From Nocardia abscessus NBRC 100374 (GTDB lineage: Bacteria > Actinomycetota > Actinomycetes > Mycobacteriales > Mycobacteriaceae), in assembly GCF_000308455.1 (NCBI RefSeq), contig NZ_BAFP01000077.1:1-64000 (forward strand): a stretch of 64,000 bases of DNA. The letters are read 5' to 3'. The notes under the pieces were generated by a model. That model did not search any database, was not told the DNA's origin, and saw only the letters and a program-made list of their open reading frames with translations. This document shows positions 28,201 through 35,744 of the stretch, in pieces. A program made the translations under genes and the position numbers. Position 1 is the stretch's first letter; each line of letters starts with the position of its first letter.

Positions 28201-28721
28201 GTGCGACGGCGCTGACGGAATCTGTTGCGCGCCACCTCTACAAGCTCATGGCCTACAAGGACGAGTACGAGGTGGCGAGGCTGTCGCTCGACCCGGCGAT
28301 GCACGCAGCGGTCGCCGCCGAATTCGGCCCGGGTGCGCGGGTGTCCTACCGGCTGCACCCGCCGATCCTGCGGGCGTTGGGTATGAAGAGCAAACTGGAA
28401 CTCGGACCATGGTTCCGCCCGGTCTATCGGGTTCTGTTGAGCATGCGCCGGCTCCGCGGCACTCGGCTCGACCCCTTCGGCGCGGCTGGCGTCCGCAGAC
28501 AGGAGCGTGCCCTCATCGTGGAATACCGAGCGCTGCTCGAGCGACTCCTGGCAGATCTACGACCCGAAAATCATTCCCTGGCAGTGGAGATCGCCGCCCT
28601 TCCGGATATGGTGCGAGGCTACGAATCGATCAAACTGGACAATATTGCGCGCTACCGAGCCGAGGTCGCACATCGGTTGGGGGAATATCGGCCGGCAAAG
28701 CGCCCGATAGGCCCGGCATAG
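25209..28721 (+). CDS. Fused indolepyruvate/2-oxoacid ferredoxin oxidoreductase
   Basis: A 1170-residue multidomain enzyme that oxidatively decarboxylates aryl-pyruvates to acyl-CoA, passing electrons to ferredoxin. Order: N-terminal pyruvate-oxidoreductase domain (FISGYEGSPLAGYD), TPP-binding domain (CSGCPHNISTKVP at about 434, then GAGIGCHSMV), a ferredoxin-like Cys cluster at about 638 (CEGCGDCGQKSNC, later CNKDFSCLAGDC), and a gamma-type domain at about 723 (ITGVGGTGVVTVAQLL). It uses a GTG start overlapping the hydroxylase stop. Coupling to a hydroxylase and a dioxygenase suggests that an aromatic 2-oxoacid is handled in the same pathway. Confidence 0.94.
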   Translation: MIDREAPLSPSGRYVAERGTVHLTGIQALVRLPLDVRRADERAGRHTACFISGYEGSPLAGYDTELARNATLLADHDIVFRPGVNEELAATAVQGTQLAAMQPDKRVDGISAIWYGKSPGLDRASDAIRHSNIMGTHAVGGVLALVGDDPAAKSSSVPGASELLLADLGLPILYPADPQQALEFGLHGIALSRACGLWVAMKVVTNVADGSGTVVLDADRVQPVLPDLVVDGSEYRHEVTAHMVPPTLGALERSRDGARLELARRYAAINDLNRMTCHGTGDRVGIIAAGKTFLDVRQALRTLGFDEEELARSDLRLLQLGMIHPLEPSIIETFADGLTEIIVVEEKRPFIETAVKDLLYGLDGAPAVTGKRMPGGTTLFPLDGELDPDVVAAGLASRMSRIGGFASVDAWLARARPRRGPISLPLVTRTPYFCSGCPHNISTKVPAGATVGAGIGCHSMVTMMDAAHVGDVAGMTQMGGEGAQWIGMAPFLERDHLIQNLGDGTFHHSGSLAIRAAIAAGVDITYKLLYNSAVAMTGGQQAVGAMSIPAICEAMTAEGIARIIITADDVGRYRKTKLPRGVQVWSRDRLIEAQEVLATTKGATLLIHDQECATELRRKRKRGLAPEPAQHVMINERVCEGCGDCGQKSNCLSVQPVSTEFGRKTKIDQSSCNKDFSCLAGDCPSFLTVIPVGKKPRGAVVPSIDVTTIPQPRIGFEGTHTTRITGVGGTGVVTVAQLLSTAAALSGLQVRALDQTGLAQKGGAVVSDIKITSVPLEQASKAVDEECDLYLGCDLLVAADDRYLVATHPERTTAVISTSEVPTGQMVTDPTVEFPARGPVESKLRSATRDAVFLDARRAATVLFGADQYANLLLVGAAVQTGALPLAPSVIEDAITLNGVEVAANIAAFRCGRMAVADPSAFAEVVAGQHGAVDRNRPLPSRIRELVVVAAGDADTELARLLTVRVPDLVEYQSIAYAEQYVEFVEHVRSVESRSVIGATALTESVARHLYKLMAYKDEYEVARLSLDPAMHAAVAAEFGPGARVSYRLHPPILRALGMKSKLELGPWFRPVYRVLLSMRRLRGTRLDPFGAAGVRRQERALIVEYRALLERLLADLRPENHSLAVEIAALPDMVRGYESIKLDNIARYRAEVAHRLGEYRPAKRPIGPA

Positions 28722-28773
28722 CTCCATGTGGAGTTCGCTTCGGAACGGAAGCCGTTGAGAACGAGGAGAACGC

Positions 28774-29221
28774 ATGGGAGTTCGGGAAGGCCTCCCGGTG
28801 GTCGGAGTGGGAGTGATCGTCGAACGGTCCGACGGGCATATCCTGCTCGGACGCCGCACCAAGCCGACCGAACCACCGAGGTGGTGCCTGCCGGGCGGCC
28901 ATCTCGGAGTACGGCGAGAGTGCCGAGGATGCTCTGTCCGTGAGACCCTCGAGGAATCCGGGCTGGCCGATCTGACCAAGGTGACCACCTTTGTGGTCGC
29001 GGTGGATGGACAACGTCAGGGTGGTGTGGTGTTCGGGGGTGCATGCGCGAAGCGGTGGAATCCCCGCTGGTCCCGGCGAGCCCGAGGTATTCCCCGAATG
29101 GATATGGGCCGATCCAGAGAATCTGTCTACAACACTGTTCGAGCAAGCCGGTGTGCTGGTGCGATCGTGGAGGAGCGACGAGGCGGGACCTGGCTGGCAG
29201 GCCTATCTCGTCGCTCGTTGA
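28774..29221 (+). pseudogene. Nudix hydrolase with three indels
   Basis: Starts MGVREGLPVVGVGVIVERSD and reaches PRWCLPGGHL, the entry to the Nudix box. The next residues are out of frame. The +1 frame gives EYGESAEDALS, after which the first frame resumes with RETLEESGL, so the box GHLEYGESAEDALSRETLEE can be rebuilt by one deletion and one insertion. A third shift near 29035 leads to PEVFPEWIWADPENLSTTLF and ends at TGA 29221. The open frame that exists today has a scrambled catalytic box, so it is not expected to work. Confidence 0.75.
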
Positions 29222-29249
29222 GATACATGTCGGTAGAGCTGTGGCCTTC

Positions 29250-29880
29250 TCAGGCCATGGCGACCATGTTCACGAGGGTGCCGATCTGTTCGACCTCGAC
29301 CTGAGCCACGTCGCCGGCGCGCAGGAAGCTCTCGGTGAATTGCCCTGCACCGCGGGGCCTCCCGGTGGCGAAGACGTCACCGGGCTCCAGCGTCTGATAG
29401 CGCGACAGGTAGCAGATCAGTTCGGGAATCGAGTGGAGCAGGTTGCCGGACCGGTCATCCTGCCGCAGCTCGCCGTTCACCCAGGTGCGGTTGCGAAGAT
29501 CCAGCGGCTGGGTGAACTCGTCGACGGTCACCCAGACACGGCCCGAGGGGTTTGAAGGTATCGAAACTCTTCGCGACGCCGATGGAGGCGACGAGATCCC
29601 CAGCGTAGGCAAGCCGTTGGACATCACGCGCAGTGATATCGTTGAGCACCGTCAGCCCGGCCGCACAAGCCCATGCGTCGGAGTGCGTTCCGACGTTCTT
29701 GACGGTGTGACCGAGCACCACCGCGATCTCACCTTCGAAGTCGACATGTGGCGGCCGCCTCAGGCAGCACGATGGGCATATGCTGGCCGGTCGCCGCCGA
29801 TCCTGCGGTGATCTGGATGTTGCCGCCAAAGGGGGCGCTGGTGCGGCCGACCGGGTATGGATCAGTCTGTTCATAGCCAT
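29250..29880 (-). pseudogene. FAH-family hydrolase paralogue, N-truncated and frameshifted
   Basis: Two overlapping frames together match the enzyme at 21303-22169: VDFEGEIAVVLGHTV, LTVLNDITARDVQRL and GVAKSFDTFKPLGPCL in one, then VTVDEFTQPLDLRNRTWVNG, LICYLSRYQTLEPGDVF and TGRPRGAGQF in the other, with a shift near 29550. Another shift near 29745 precedes VDFEGE, and the first 70 or so residues of the family are absent. TGTP, the usual loop, is TGRP here. A degenerate duplicate. Confidence 0.78.
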
Positions 29881-29904
29881 ACGAACGGCTCCACTAATGC
29901 CGTC

Positions 29905-30486
29905 TTACATCGCCGAACCTTTCATCGGGCGCATGCCCGCCTCGATCGCGGCGGCCGCAAGGGTGTGGAACATCTGGTCGACGGTTTCGGCGGAACTGAC
30001 AAGCCCGCCTTCGATCCAGGTTCGGATGGCGGTGATCAGCATACTGGTGACCATCGCGGCCAGCAGGGATGGGGCAACGGTAGGGGCGGCGGTGGAGACG
30101 CGTGCGGTGAGTCGGGCAGTGAGGGTTTCGGTTATCTCGTCCTGCAGGGCGGTGAGGAACAGCATGAGGCCGCGGTCTTTGGCCATCACCCGATAGAGGT
30201 CGGCTTGGGCGCCGAGGTGGCGGAGCAGACCAAGGGTCGGGTAGATGCGGGTCGGTTCCGCTGCCTCGGTTTCGAGGCTGACGAGCAGGTGATGGACCCC
30301 GTCGACGAGCAGGTCGTCCTTGTCGGTGAAATGCGCGTAGAAGGTGGACCGGCCGACGTCGGCTCGGTCGACGATCTCTGCGACGGTGATCGAGTGGTAG
30401 GGCTTGCGGCGCATCAGGTCGACCAAGGCCTGCACGAGCAGCCGTCGGGTGCGCTGCGACCGCCGATCGGTCTTAATTTCGCGCAT
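29905..30486 (-). CDS. TetR/AcrR-family regulator
   Basis: A 193-residue regulator. The N-terminal DNA-binding helices are RRLLVQALVDLMRRKPYHSI then TVAEIVDRADVGRSTFYAHF. The C-terminal domain resembles the TetR_C_33-like group (RGLMLFLTALQDEI). The ATG at 30486 has GGAGGT at the right distance; an ATG at 30498 is inside that region and less likely. It is divergent from the membrane protein at 30649, separated by inverted repeats, and probably represses it. Confidence 0.9.
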   Translation of the reverse strand: MREIKTDRRSQRTRRLLVQALVDLMRRKPYHSITVAEIVDRADVGRSTFYAHFTDKDDLLVDGVHHLLVSLETEAAEPTRIYPTLGLLRHLGAQADLYRVMAKDRGLMLFLTALQDEITETLTARLTARVSTAAPTVAPSLLAAMVTSMLITAIRTWIEGGLVSSAETVDQMFHTLAAAAIEAGMRPMKGSAM

Positions 30487-30500
30487 CGGCACCTCCATTG

Positions 30501-30605
30501 TCGGACAGTTTCGCGCAAGTGTTCGGTAGTGCGCAGCAGGACGGATTTGTAGGTTGACCTGGATTCTTTCGCGAAACGATACTCCGTTACAAGACAACTG
30601 TCCGA
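30501..30605. promoter_or_regulatory. Inverted repeats in divergent TetR/membrane-protein promoter
   Basis: TCGGACAGTT at 30501-30510 is mirrored by AACTGTCCGA at 30596-30605, ten perfect bases 85 apart. Between them TTTCGCGAAA (30567-30576) is a perfect palindrome, and part of it (TTTCGCG) recurs right after the first arm. These are candidate TetR sites. Confidence 0.5.
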
Positions 30606-30648
30606 TAGCGGGCAACCGTCTTAACCACTCGATTTGCAGGAGGAAGAT

Positions 30649-31371
30649 ATGGAAAGCCCGAACGCGCCCGCGGTGAGACGCGCGCTGCGCATCGTGGGAG
30701 GTGTGTCGCTGCTGCTCGCTCCGCTGAGCGTGGCGGTCGGCTGGGCGCTCAACTACCTGAGCGTCGGCGATTTCTTCACCTTCGACTTCAGCTCGCCCTA
30801 CACCAGCTCCGGCAAGTCGTCGTCGGCCGAACAATTCGTCGCGACGATCACGGGTCCCGACGGCGGGTTCAGGTCACTGCTGTTGCCACACTATTTCGTG
30901 TATGCGGCAATGCCCGTCTTCATCGCGGCGGCTTTGTACCTGGCGAGCATCGTGTTCCGTTCGTCGCCATGGCACGCGGTGATCGGATCGGCGCTGACCA
31001 CGGTGGGCGCGGTGTATTTCATCGGAGTGTTGGGTGCGTGGCTGGCCTTCCCCGCGCTGGCTGATGTGCCGGCGGACCAGGCACCCAACGTCTTGCCGAT
31101 GGTGCGTGCCCTGACGACCGTGCAGGGCGTATTGATGGTGTCGACGACGTTGTCGATCCTTGTGTTCGTGGGTCTGATCGTGTTGGCATGCGCGCTGTTT
31201 CGGGCTGACGTAGTGCCTCGCTGGTCGGTCGGATCGATCATCGCCGGCAACGTGCTCATTCTCGTTTTCGCAGGCACCGAGAACTGGATGGTGATCGGTT
31301 CGTTGGCGATGTTGGTCGGGCTGGCACCGCTGACCGTGAACGTACTGCGCGGTACGACGGTGACCACGTAG
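30649..31371 (+). CDS. Integral membrane protein, unknown function
   Basis: A 240-residue protein with about six hydrophobic helices. Examples are VGGVSLLLAPLSVAVGWALN, YFVYAAMPVFIAAALYLAS, TTVGAVYFIGVLGAWLAF, TLSILVFVGLIVLACALF and IIAGNVLILVFAG. The first loop (about residues 35-80) is polar and probably outside the cell. A strong AGGAGG lies before the ATG at 30649. Its position opposite a TetR gene suggests an inducible role in stress or export, but no transporter signature is seen. Confidence 0.8.
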   Translation: MESPNAPAVRRALRIVGGVSLLLAPLSVAVGWALNYLSVGDFFTFDFSSPYTSSGKSSSAEQFVATITGPDGGFRSLLLPHYFVYAAMPVFIAAALYLASIVFRSSPWHAVIGSALTTVGAVYFIGVLGAWLAFPALADVPADQAPNVLPMVRALTTVQGVLMVSTTLSILVFVGLIVLACALFRADVVPRWSVGSIIAGNVLILVFAGTENWMVIGSLAMLVGLAPLTVNVLRGTTVTT

Positions 31372-31774
31372 GCATCGGCGACGTCATTGACGGCTCGGTC
31401 GCGGCTTGCTGGAGCCGACCGGGCACCGCCGGTCGGCGACGGTCACGTCGAATGCTCGGCCATCGGCCCGCTATCTCAGCAGGTGCCCGTGAAATCCTGC
31501 GATCGTGCCCAACGGGCGTCGAGGTTGCCGATGAAGAGCTTTCCTGTGGAGTTGAACGGGGACGGTGAGCGGGGGCACCTGCTGCTGTTCGGCACGGTCG
31601 CCGACGGTTGCCTGACCTTCTTCGTATTGTTCGTGCTGGTCTCACGACGGCCGTCAACCCGACGGGAGAGATTAAGCCCGATGCCAGGAAATGGCCCACA
31701 AACAGCCATGGCAGTAAACATGTAACTAGTCGCTCGTCAGACACATCCGGGGAGAGCCGCCTAGCGGACGGTGT
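31372..31774. other. Intergenic, no gene seen
   Basis: About 400 bp between convergent genes. Open frames on both strands are Arg/Ser/Pro-rich and have no usable start or family pattern. Confidence 0.4.
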
Positions 31775-32128
31775 TCAAAGCTTTTCCCGATGGAATGTGT
31801 AGCCACCGTGCCGGAGGGTGTCGGCGTCGACGAAGGTGCCGTCGGCGGTGAAGCCGGTGTCATCGACGTAGTCGATATTCGTCCCGGTGACGATGTAGCT
31901 GCCGGTGTAGGCACTCGTGCGGTCGCCGCGGGCCTCGTCGTAGCGGCCATCGGCGCGCAGTTGTTGGCGGATATAGTCGTCGGCGGTCGCCCATGTGCCG
32001 ACGTAGGAGACGTTCGACGATCCGATGGTCGCAGCTCTGTCATGGTCGGTGGGTGTCGGGTTCGCGCAGGCGACCACTGCCAGTACAGGCGCCAGGGCAC
32101 GCAGTCGGACCGGGGATTTCGAGGTCAT
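31775..32128 (-). CDS. Atu4866-family lipoprotein
   Basis: A 117-residue small secreted protein. An N-terminal signal with lipobox-like VVAC (LAPVLAVVACANPTPTD) is followed by the domain VGTWATADDYIRQQLRADG, YDEARGDRTSAYTGSYIVTG and YVDDTGFTADGTFVDADTL, the repetitive pattern of the Atu4866 group (function unknown). It should be anchored on the outer face of the membrane after lipidation. The ATG at 32128 is chosen because it puts the signal at the N-terminus. Confidence 0.75.
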   Translation of the reverse strand: MTSKSPVRLRALAPVLAVVACANPTPTDHDRAATIGSSNVSYVGTWATADDYIRQQLRADGRYDEARGDRTSAYTGSYIVTGTNIDYVDDTGFTADGTFVDADTLRHGGYTFHREKL

Positions 32129-32270
32129 CTCCGAAACGTATCGACCGATCGCGTGAATGTGGATGGACGTGCTCCTCCTACCCACCTGAGTTCATCGCCT
32201 GTACCGCACGCGGTTTCGGTGAACGACGCTCCCGGGTCCGGGCGCACGCGCGGGACCTGGGAGCGTCGAC

Positions 32271-33409
32271 TCAGCTGTGAGTGAGCGCGCCGAAGAACGC
32301 TCGGATGTCTTGTGTCAGCAGCCCGGGCTGCTCCAGGGCAGGGAAGTGCCGCCACGCTCGAACTCGGTCCAGTGCACGATGTTGTTCGAACGCTCGACGA
32401 AGGCACGGACGGGCAAGGTGATGTCGTGGGCGAATACCGCCATGCCGGTCGGCACGGCGGACTCGTCGACCTCGGCCCAGACGCGAGCGGATTCCTTGTA
32501 CAGACGGGCCGAGGATCCGGCGGTGCCGGTCAGCCAGTACATCATCACGTTGGTCAAGAGCCGGTCACGATCGATCGCGCTGTCCGGTGTCCCCGTCGAG
32601 TCGGTCCACTCCTGGAATTTCTCGACAATCCACGCGAGCTGGCCGACCGGAGAATCGGTGAGCCCGTAGGCGAGGGTCTGCGGGCGAGTCGCTTGCACGG
32701 CGATGTAGCCGGAAGACTCCTGCTGATGGCGTTGCCAGGTCAACAGGCGTGCGGCGTCGAGATCATCGAGTCCGTCCGCATCACCGCTCGGGTAGGTGGG
32801 GGTGCCGGCGAGATGGATGCCCAGCAGGCTGTCGGGGGCCAAGACACCCATCTCACGGGAGATCCCCGCTCCCCAGTCCCCGCCTTGGGCGCCGAAGCAC
32901 TCATAGCCCAGCCGGGTCATCAGTTCCAGCCATGCCCCGGCCACGCGGCGGTAATCCCACTGCGTCCCTGGTGTCGGACCCGAGAATCCGAAGCCGGGGA
33001 GCGAGGGAATCACGACATGAAAAGCATCGCGAGGATCGGCGCCGTGTGCCCTGGGGTCGGTCAACGGGCCGATGAGGTCCAGGAATTCCACGATCGATCC
33101 CGGCCAGCCATGGGTGAGGATCAGCGGGATCGCCGAGGGCTCGGGCGAGCGAATATGCAGGAAGTGCACGTTCGTTCCGTCGATGGTGGTGGTGGACTGG
33201 GGGTGGGCGTTGAGTTCGGTCTCTGCGGCCCGCTAGTCGTAGGAGGTGCGCCAGTAGTCGGCCAACTCGCGCAAGTATGCCGTCGGAACCCCGTAGTCCC
33301 AGCCTACGCCGGGCAATTCCTCGGGCCAACGCGTGGTGGCGAGTCGGGTCGCCAAGTCGTCGAGGTCGTGCTGCGGGATCGCGATACGGAACCGGTTGAT
33401 CTCGTTCAT
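32271..33409 (-). pseudogene. Epoxide hydrolase with nonsense codon and C-terminal frameshift
   Basis: Start [20 protein letters not shown] belongs to the N-terminal lid of microsomal-type epoxide hydrolases. After YWRTSYD a TAG (33235-33233) replaces the usual Trp, then the frame continues AAETELNAHPQSTTTIDGTN, ILTHGWPGSIVEFLDLIGPL, GAQGGDWGAGI (nucleophile Asp) and HDITLPVRAFVERSNNIVHW. Near 32350 the frame slips; the true end HFPALEQPGLLTQDIRAFFG (catalytic His first) is in another frame and stops at 32271. Two independent lesions make this a pseudogene. It is divergent from a TetR gene that may have controlled it. Confidence 0.85.
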
Positions 33410-33430
33410 GTATGTCCTCACCTCTCATAA

Positions 33431-33497
33431 TTGAACCGTCGTTCAAGCTACACGTCGGTAGTGCTCAGGCATCGGATAGGGTTGAACCATCGTTCAA
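33431..33497. promoter_or_regulatory. Tandem TetR operators (TTGAACC-N-TCGTTCAA)
   Basis: TTGAACCGTCGTTCAA at 33431-33446 and TTGAACCATCGTTCAA at 33482-33497 are the same palindrome with one base changed, 51 bp apart. They fill the gap between the broken epoxide hydrolase and the TetR gene. Confidence 0.72.
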
Positions 33498-33513
33498 GCG
33501 CAGGAAGGGTCGT

Positions 33514-34158
33514 ATGCCCAGAACGCCAGAGGCGGCGGCGACAGCGCGGGCCGCCACCCGTACCCGGATTCGCACCGCCGCGATCCTGCTCATGGCCGAG
33601 CAAGGCTTCAACGCCACCACCCTGCGCCAAATCGCCGCCAGGGCCGGCGTAGCCGACGGGCTCCCCTCGCACTACTTCGGTAGCAAGAACGGCCTGCTCA
33701 TCGACATCGCCGATCACTGGCGCGACCGTACCCGCGCAGCGCTGACCGAACAGCGAAACGACGGGCCGGAGGCTCGATTGCGACTGCTGGTCCGCTCCGC
33801 GCTCCGAGGGCTGGGCACCACCGCGGCGGAAGTCGAGCAGGGCCGCGCGACCGCGGCCCTGCTCGCCGATCCCCAGGTGCGCCGGGTGCTGCGTGCGGCC
33901 GGTGCTGACGACGAGTCCGCCGACCTCCTGGCGGCCGTGGCGCAGGCGCTGCACGACATCGGTTCTCCCGACCCCGAAGGGGACCAGATCTTGCTGATCG
34001 CCGCCATCCGTGGCGGGCTCTCCCTTGCCGCGGAGGACCCTTCATTCCCGTTGTGCACGGTGGAAGACGCACTGCTGGGGCGTCTCGGGTGCGGCGCCGA
34101 CTCCGCTGCTGTCACCGTCGCCGGAGCAGATTCGATGCACGGGGGTACGAACACATGA
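33514..34158 (+). CDS. TetR-family transcriptional regulator
   Basis: A 214-residue regulator. DNA-binding helices: AAILLMAEQGFNATTLRQIA then GVADGLPSHYFGSKNGLLID. The C-terminal domain is Ala-rich and helical. The ATG at 33514 follows an AGGAAGGG site and lies just after the second of two tandem operators, so autorepression is likely. Its divergent partner is the broken epoxide hydrolase gene. Confidence 0.9.
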   Translation: MPRTPEAAATARAATRTRIRTAAILLMAEQGFNATTLRQIAARAGVADGLPSHYFGSKNGLLIDIADHWRDRTRAALTEQRNDGPEARLRLLVRSALRGLGTTAAEVEQGRATAALLADPQVRRVLRAAGADDESADLLAAVAQALHDIGSPDPEGDQILLIAAIRGGLSLAAEDPSFPLCTVEDALLGRLGCGADSAAVTVAGADSMHGGTNT

Positions 34159-34259
34159 GTGGTTCTCGGCCGTCAGAATTCTTCGATATGGTTTCCAGCT
34201 TGTTCGGCGCACGTCGTCGCAGCCAGGGCGTGGTTTCCCTGGGCGCAATGCACCCTGAA

Positions 34260-34395
34260 CAGTGCGCCGGGCCAACGGCTGGTGGTTTATCACGCTGCGC
34301 CGGACAGCAATTCGGATGCGGCGCTGCGCATGCTCGCCGGTCCGGCCGCGTGCGAGCTGTCAGTGGTCCGGGTCGATCGAGAGCCGCTGATGTGA
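34260..34395 (+). pseudogene. Possible MmyB-type regulator C-terminal remnant
   Basis: The frame contains APGQRLVVYHAAPDSNSDAA and LRMLAG, which resembles the closing segment of MmyB-like ligand-binding domains of actinobacterial XRE regulators. No HTH or domain body precedes it. A short relic at best. Confidence 0.35.
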
Positions 34396-34473
34396 GGCGC
34401 GAATCCCGACAGTTCGGTCTGTCGATGGGCTCGGCTTCCTCGACGCCCACGATGACCCGGGCGGGAACCTTCC

Positions 34474-35094
34474 ATGGCTGATCGCCGCGAGGGTGAGCAC
34501 GCGGCACCGACCGAGAGCATCGTCCGAGGCGCGGACTGGTACAGGCGTGAGCTAGTCGGCGACAACCACACCCGCGTCGAGTTCCTCGATGTCGATATGA
34601 GCGAAACCGTCACGCGGAATACGGTTTTCACCGAATGCGCCTTCCGCAATGTAAGTTTCAATCAATCCACACACACGAACACGGCCTTCCTGAACTGCAC
34701 CTTCACCGCCTGCACGCTCTTCGAAACCGAGTTCACCGCCTGCAAGCTCACCGGCAGCATGTTCGATCGATGCACATTCACCCTGCTCACCGTGACCGGC
34801 GGCGACTGGTCCTTCATCGGTCTACCCGGCGCTGACCTACGCAACACCACCTTCGACGACGTCCGCTTGCGCGAAGCTGACCTGACGTTCGCCCGTTGTC
34901 AAAAGGCCACCTTCCGTAATGTCGATCTCTCCGGTGCGTGGCTCAGCAAAGCCGACTTCACCAGCGCCGACCTACGCGGCAGCGACATCTCCGCCCTCGA
35001 CCCCTTGAACACCACGGTCACCCGCGCGATCGTCGACCCGAACCAAGCGATCGTGCTCGCCACCACCCTCGGTGTGCAGGTGCTCCCGAGCTAG
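34474..35094 (+). CDS. Pentapeptide-repeat protein
   Basis: A 206-residue protein built of A(D/N)LxX-type repeats that fold into a right-handed beta-helix. Examples are TVFTECAFRNVSF, TAFLNCTFTACTLFETEFTA, ADLRNTTFDDVRLREADLTF and ATFRNVDLSGAWLSKADFTS. Some family members mimic DNA and protect gyrase from quinolones; others have unknown roles. No special motif assigns this one. It lies between transposon-like debris, consistent with horizontal acquisition. Confidence 0.85.
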   Translation: MADRREGEHAAPTESIVRGADWYRRELVGDNHTRVEFLDVDMSETVTRNTVFTECAFRNVSFNQSTHTNTAFLNCTFTACTLFETEFTACKLTGSMFDRCTFTLLTVTGGDWSFIGLPGADLRNTTFDDVRLREADLTFARCQKATFRNVDLSGAWLSKADFTSADLRGSDISALDPLNTTVTRAIVDPNQAIVLATTLGVQVLPS

Positions 35095-35143
35095 CGAGAC
35101 GCACCCCGGACTTATCCGAATGGCTGCTGATATCGAACGCCTC

Positions 35144-35560
35144 TCAGCGACCCGGACGCCGCCGCGCGGCCGGGTCGCTGTCGGCTTGATAACGGCGCAG
35201 CCCCTCATCGGACACCCGGGCGTACTTCGCGAGGCTGCGCACCGAGCTGTGACCGGACAACTTCATCAACACCGGCGTCGATGCCCCTCCTCCGCGGCGT
35301 GCGCGAGCCGTGAATGCCGTAGCTGGTGCAGCGTGTACGGGCCGCAGTCGAAGGACTTGGTGTGGGCCTCGAACAACTCGGCCGCACGCCGGTAGGACAG
35401 CCGCGACCGTCCCGTATCCGGGTCGGGGTCGTTGGTGGCCACCGAGGGCCGGGCCTTGCGGTCGGTGAGGAACAACGGATAAGCATCTGGGGCGCCATCT
35501 ACGACGACCTCGGCAAGATCGTCGACTTGATCGACCACAACATTGCACAGGTCCCGCCGA
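35144..35560 (-). pseudogene. Tyrosine recombinase/phage integrase fragment
   Basis: The catalytic half of a tyrosine recombinase is split over two frames. First YPLFLTDRKARPSV and LHQLRHSRLAHAAEEG (H-x-x-R box), then, after a shift near 35285, VLMKLSGHSSVRSLAKYARV with the GH pair and tyrosine, ending RYQADSDPAARRRPGR. The N-terminal core-binding domain is missing. No attachment site or element boundary is evident. A relic of a mobile element beside the methylamine operon. Confidence 0.75.
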
Positions 35561-35744
35561 TCATTATGGATCTGGATACGGTCGGAGCTCCGCCAGTGAC
35601 CTCTGGTCCGCCGAAGGCGGGCGCGGCCGATCCGTCGGCGGATCAACCGCGCCGCGCTTTTGGGACGGAACCCACGGCGCCGTGCAGCTCGCGGGCGTAG
35701 TCGAGGCCTGACGGTGATATGGATGGGCGTGGACATGGTGCTGC

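Noticed and set aside
34155..34470. Full-length regulator gene here
   Set aside because: Only a short MmyB-like C-terminal segment is recognisable; the rest of the frame is noise.
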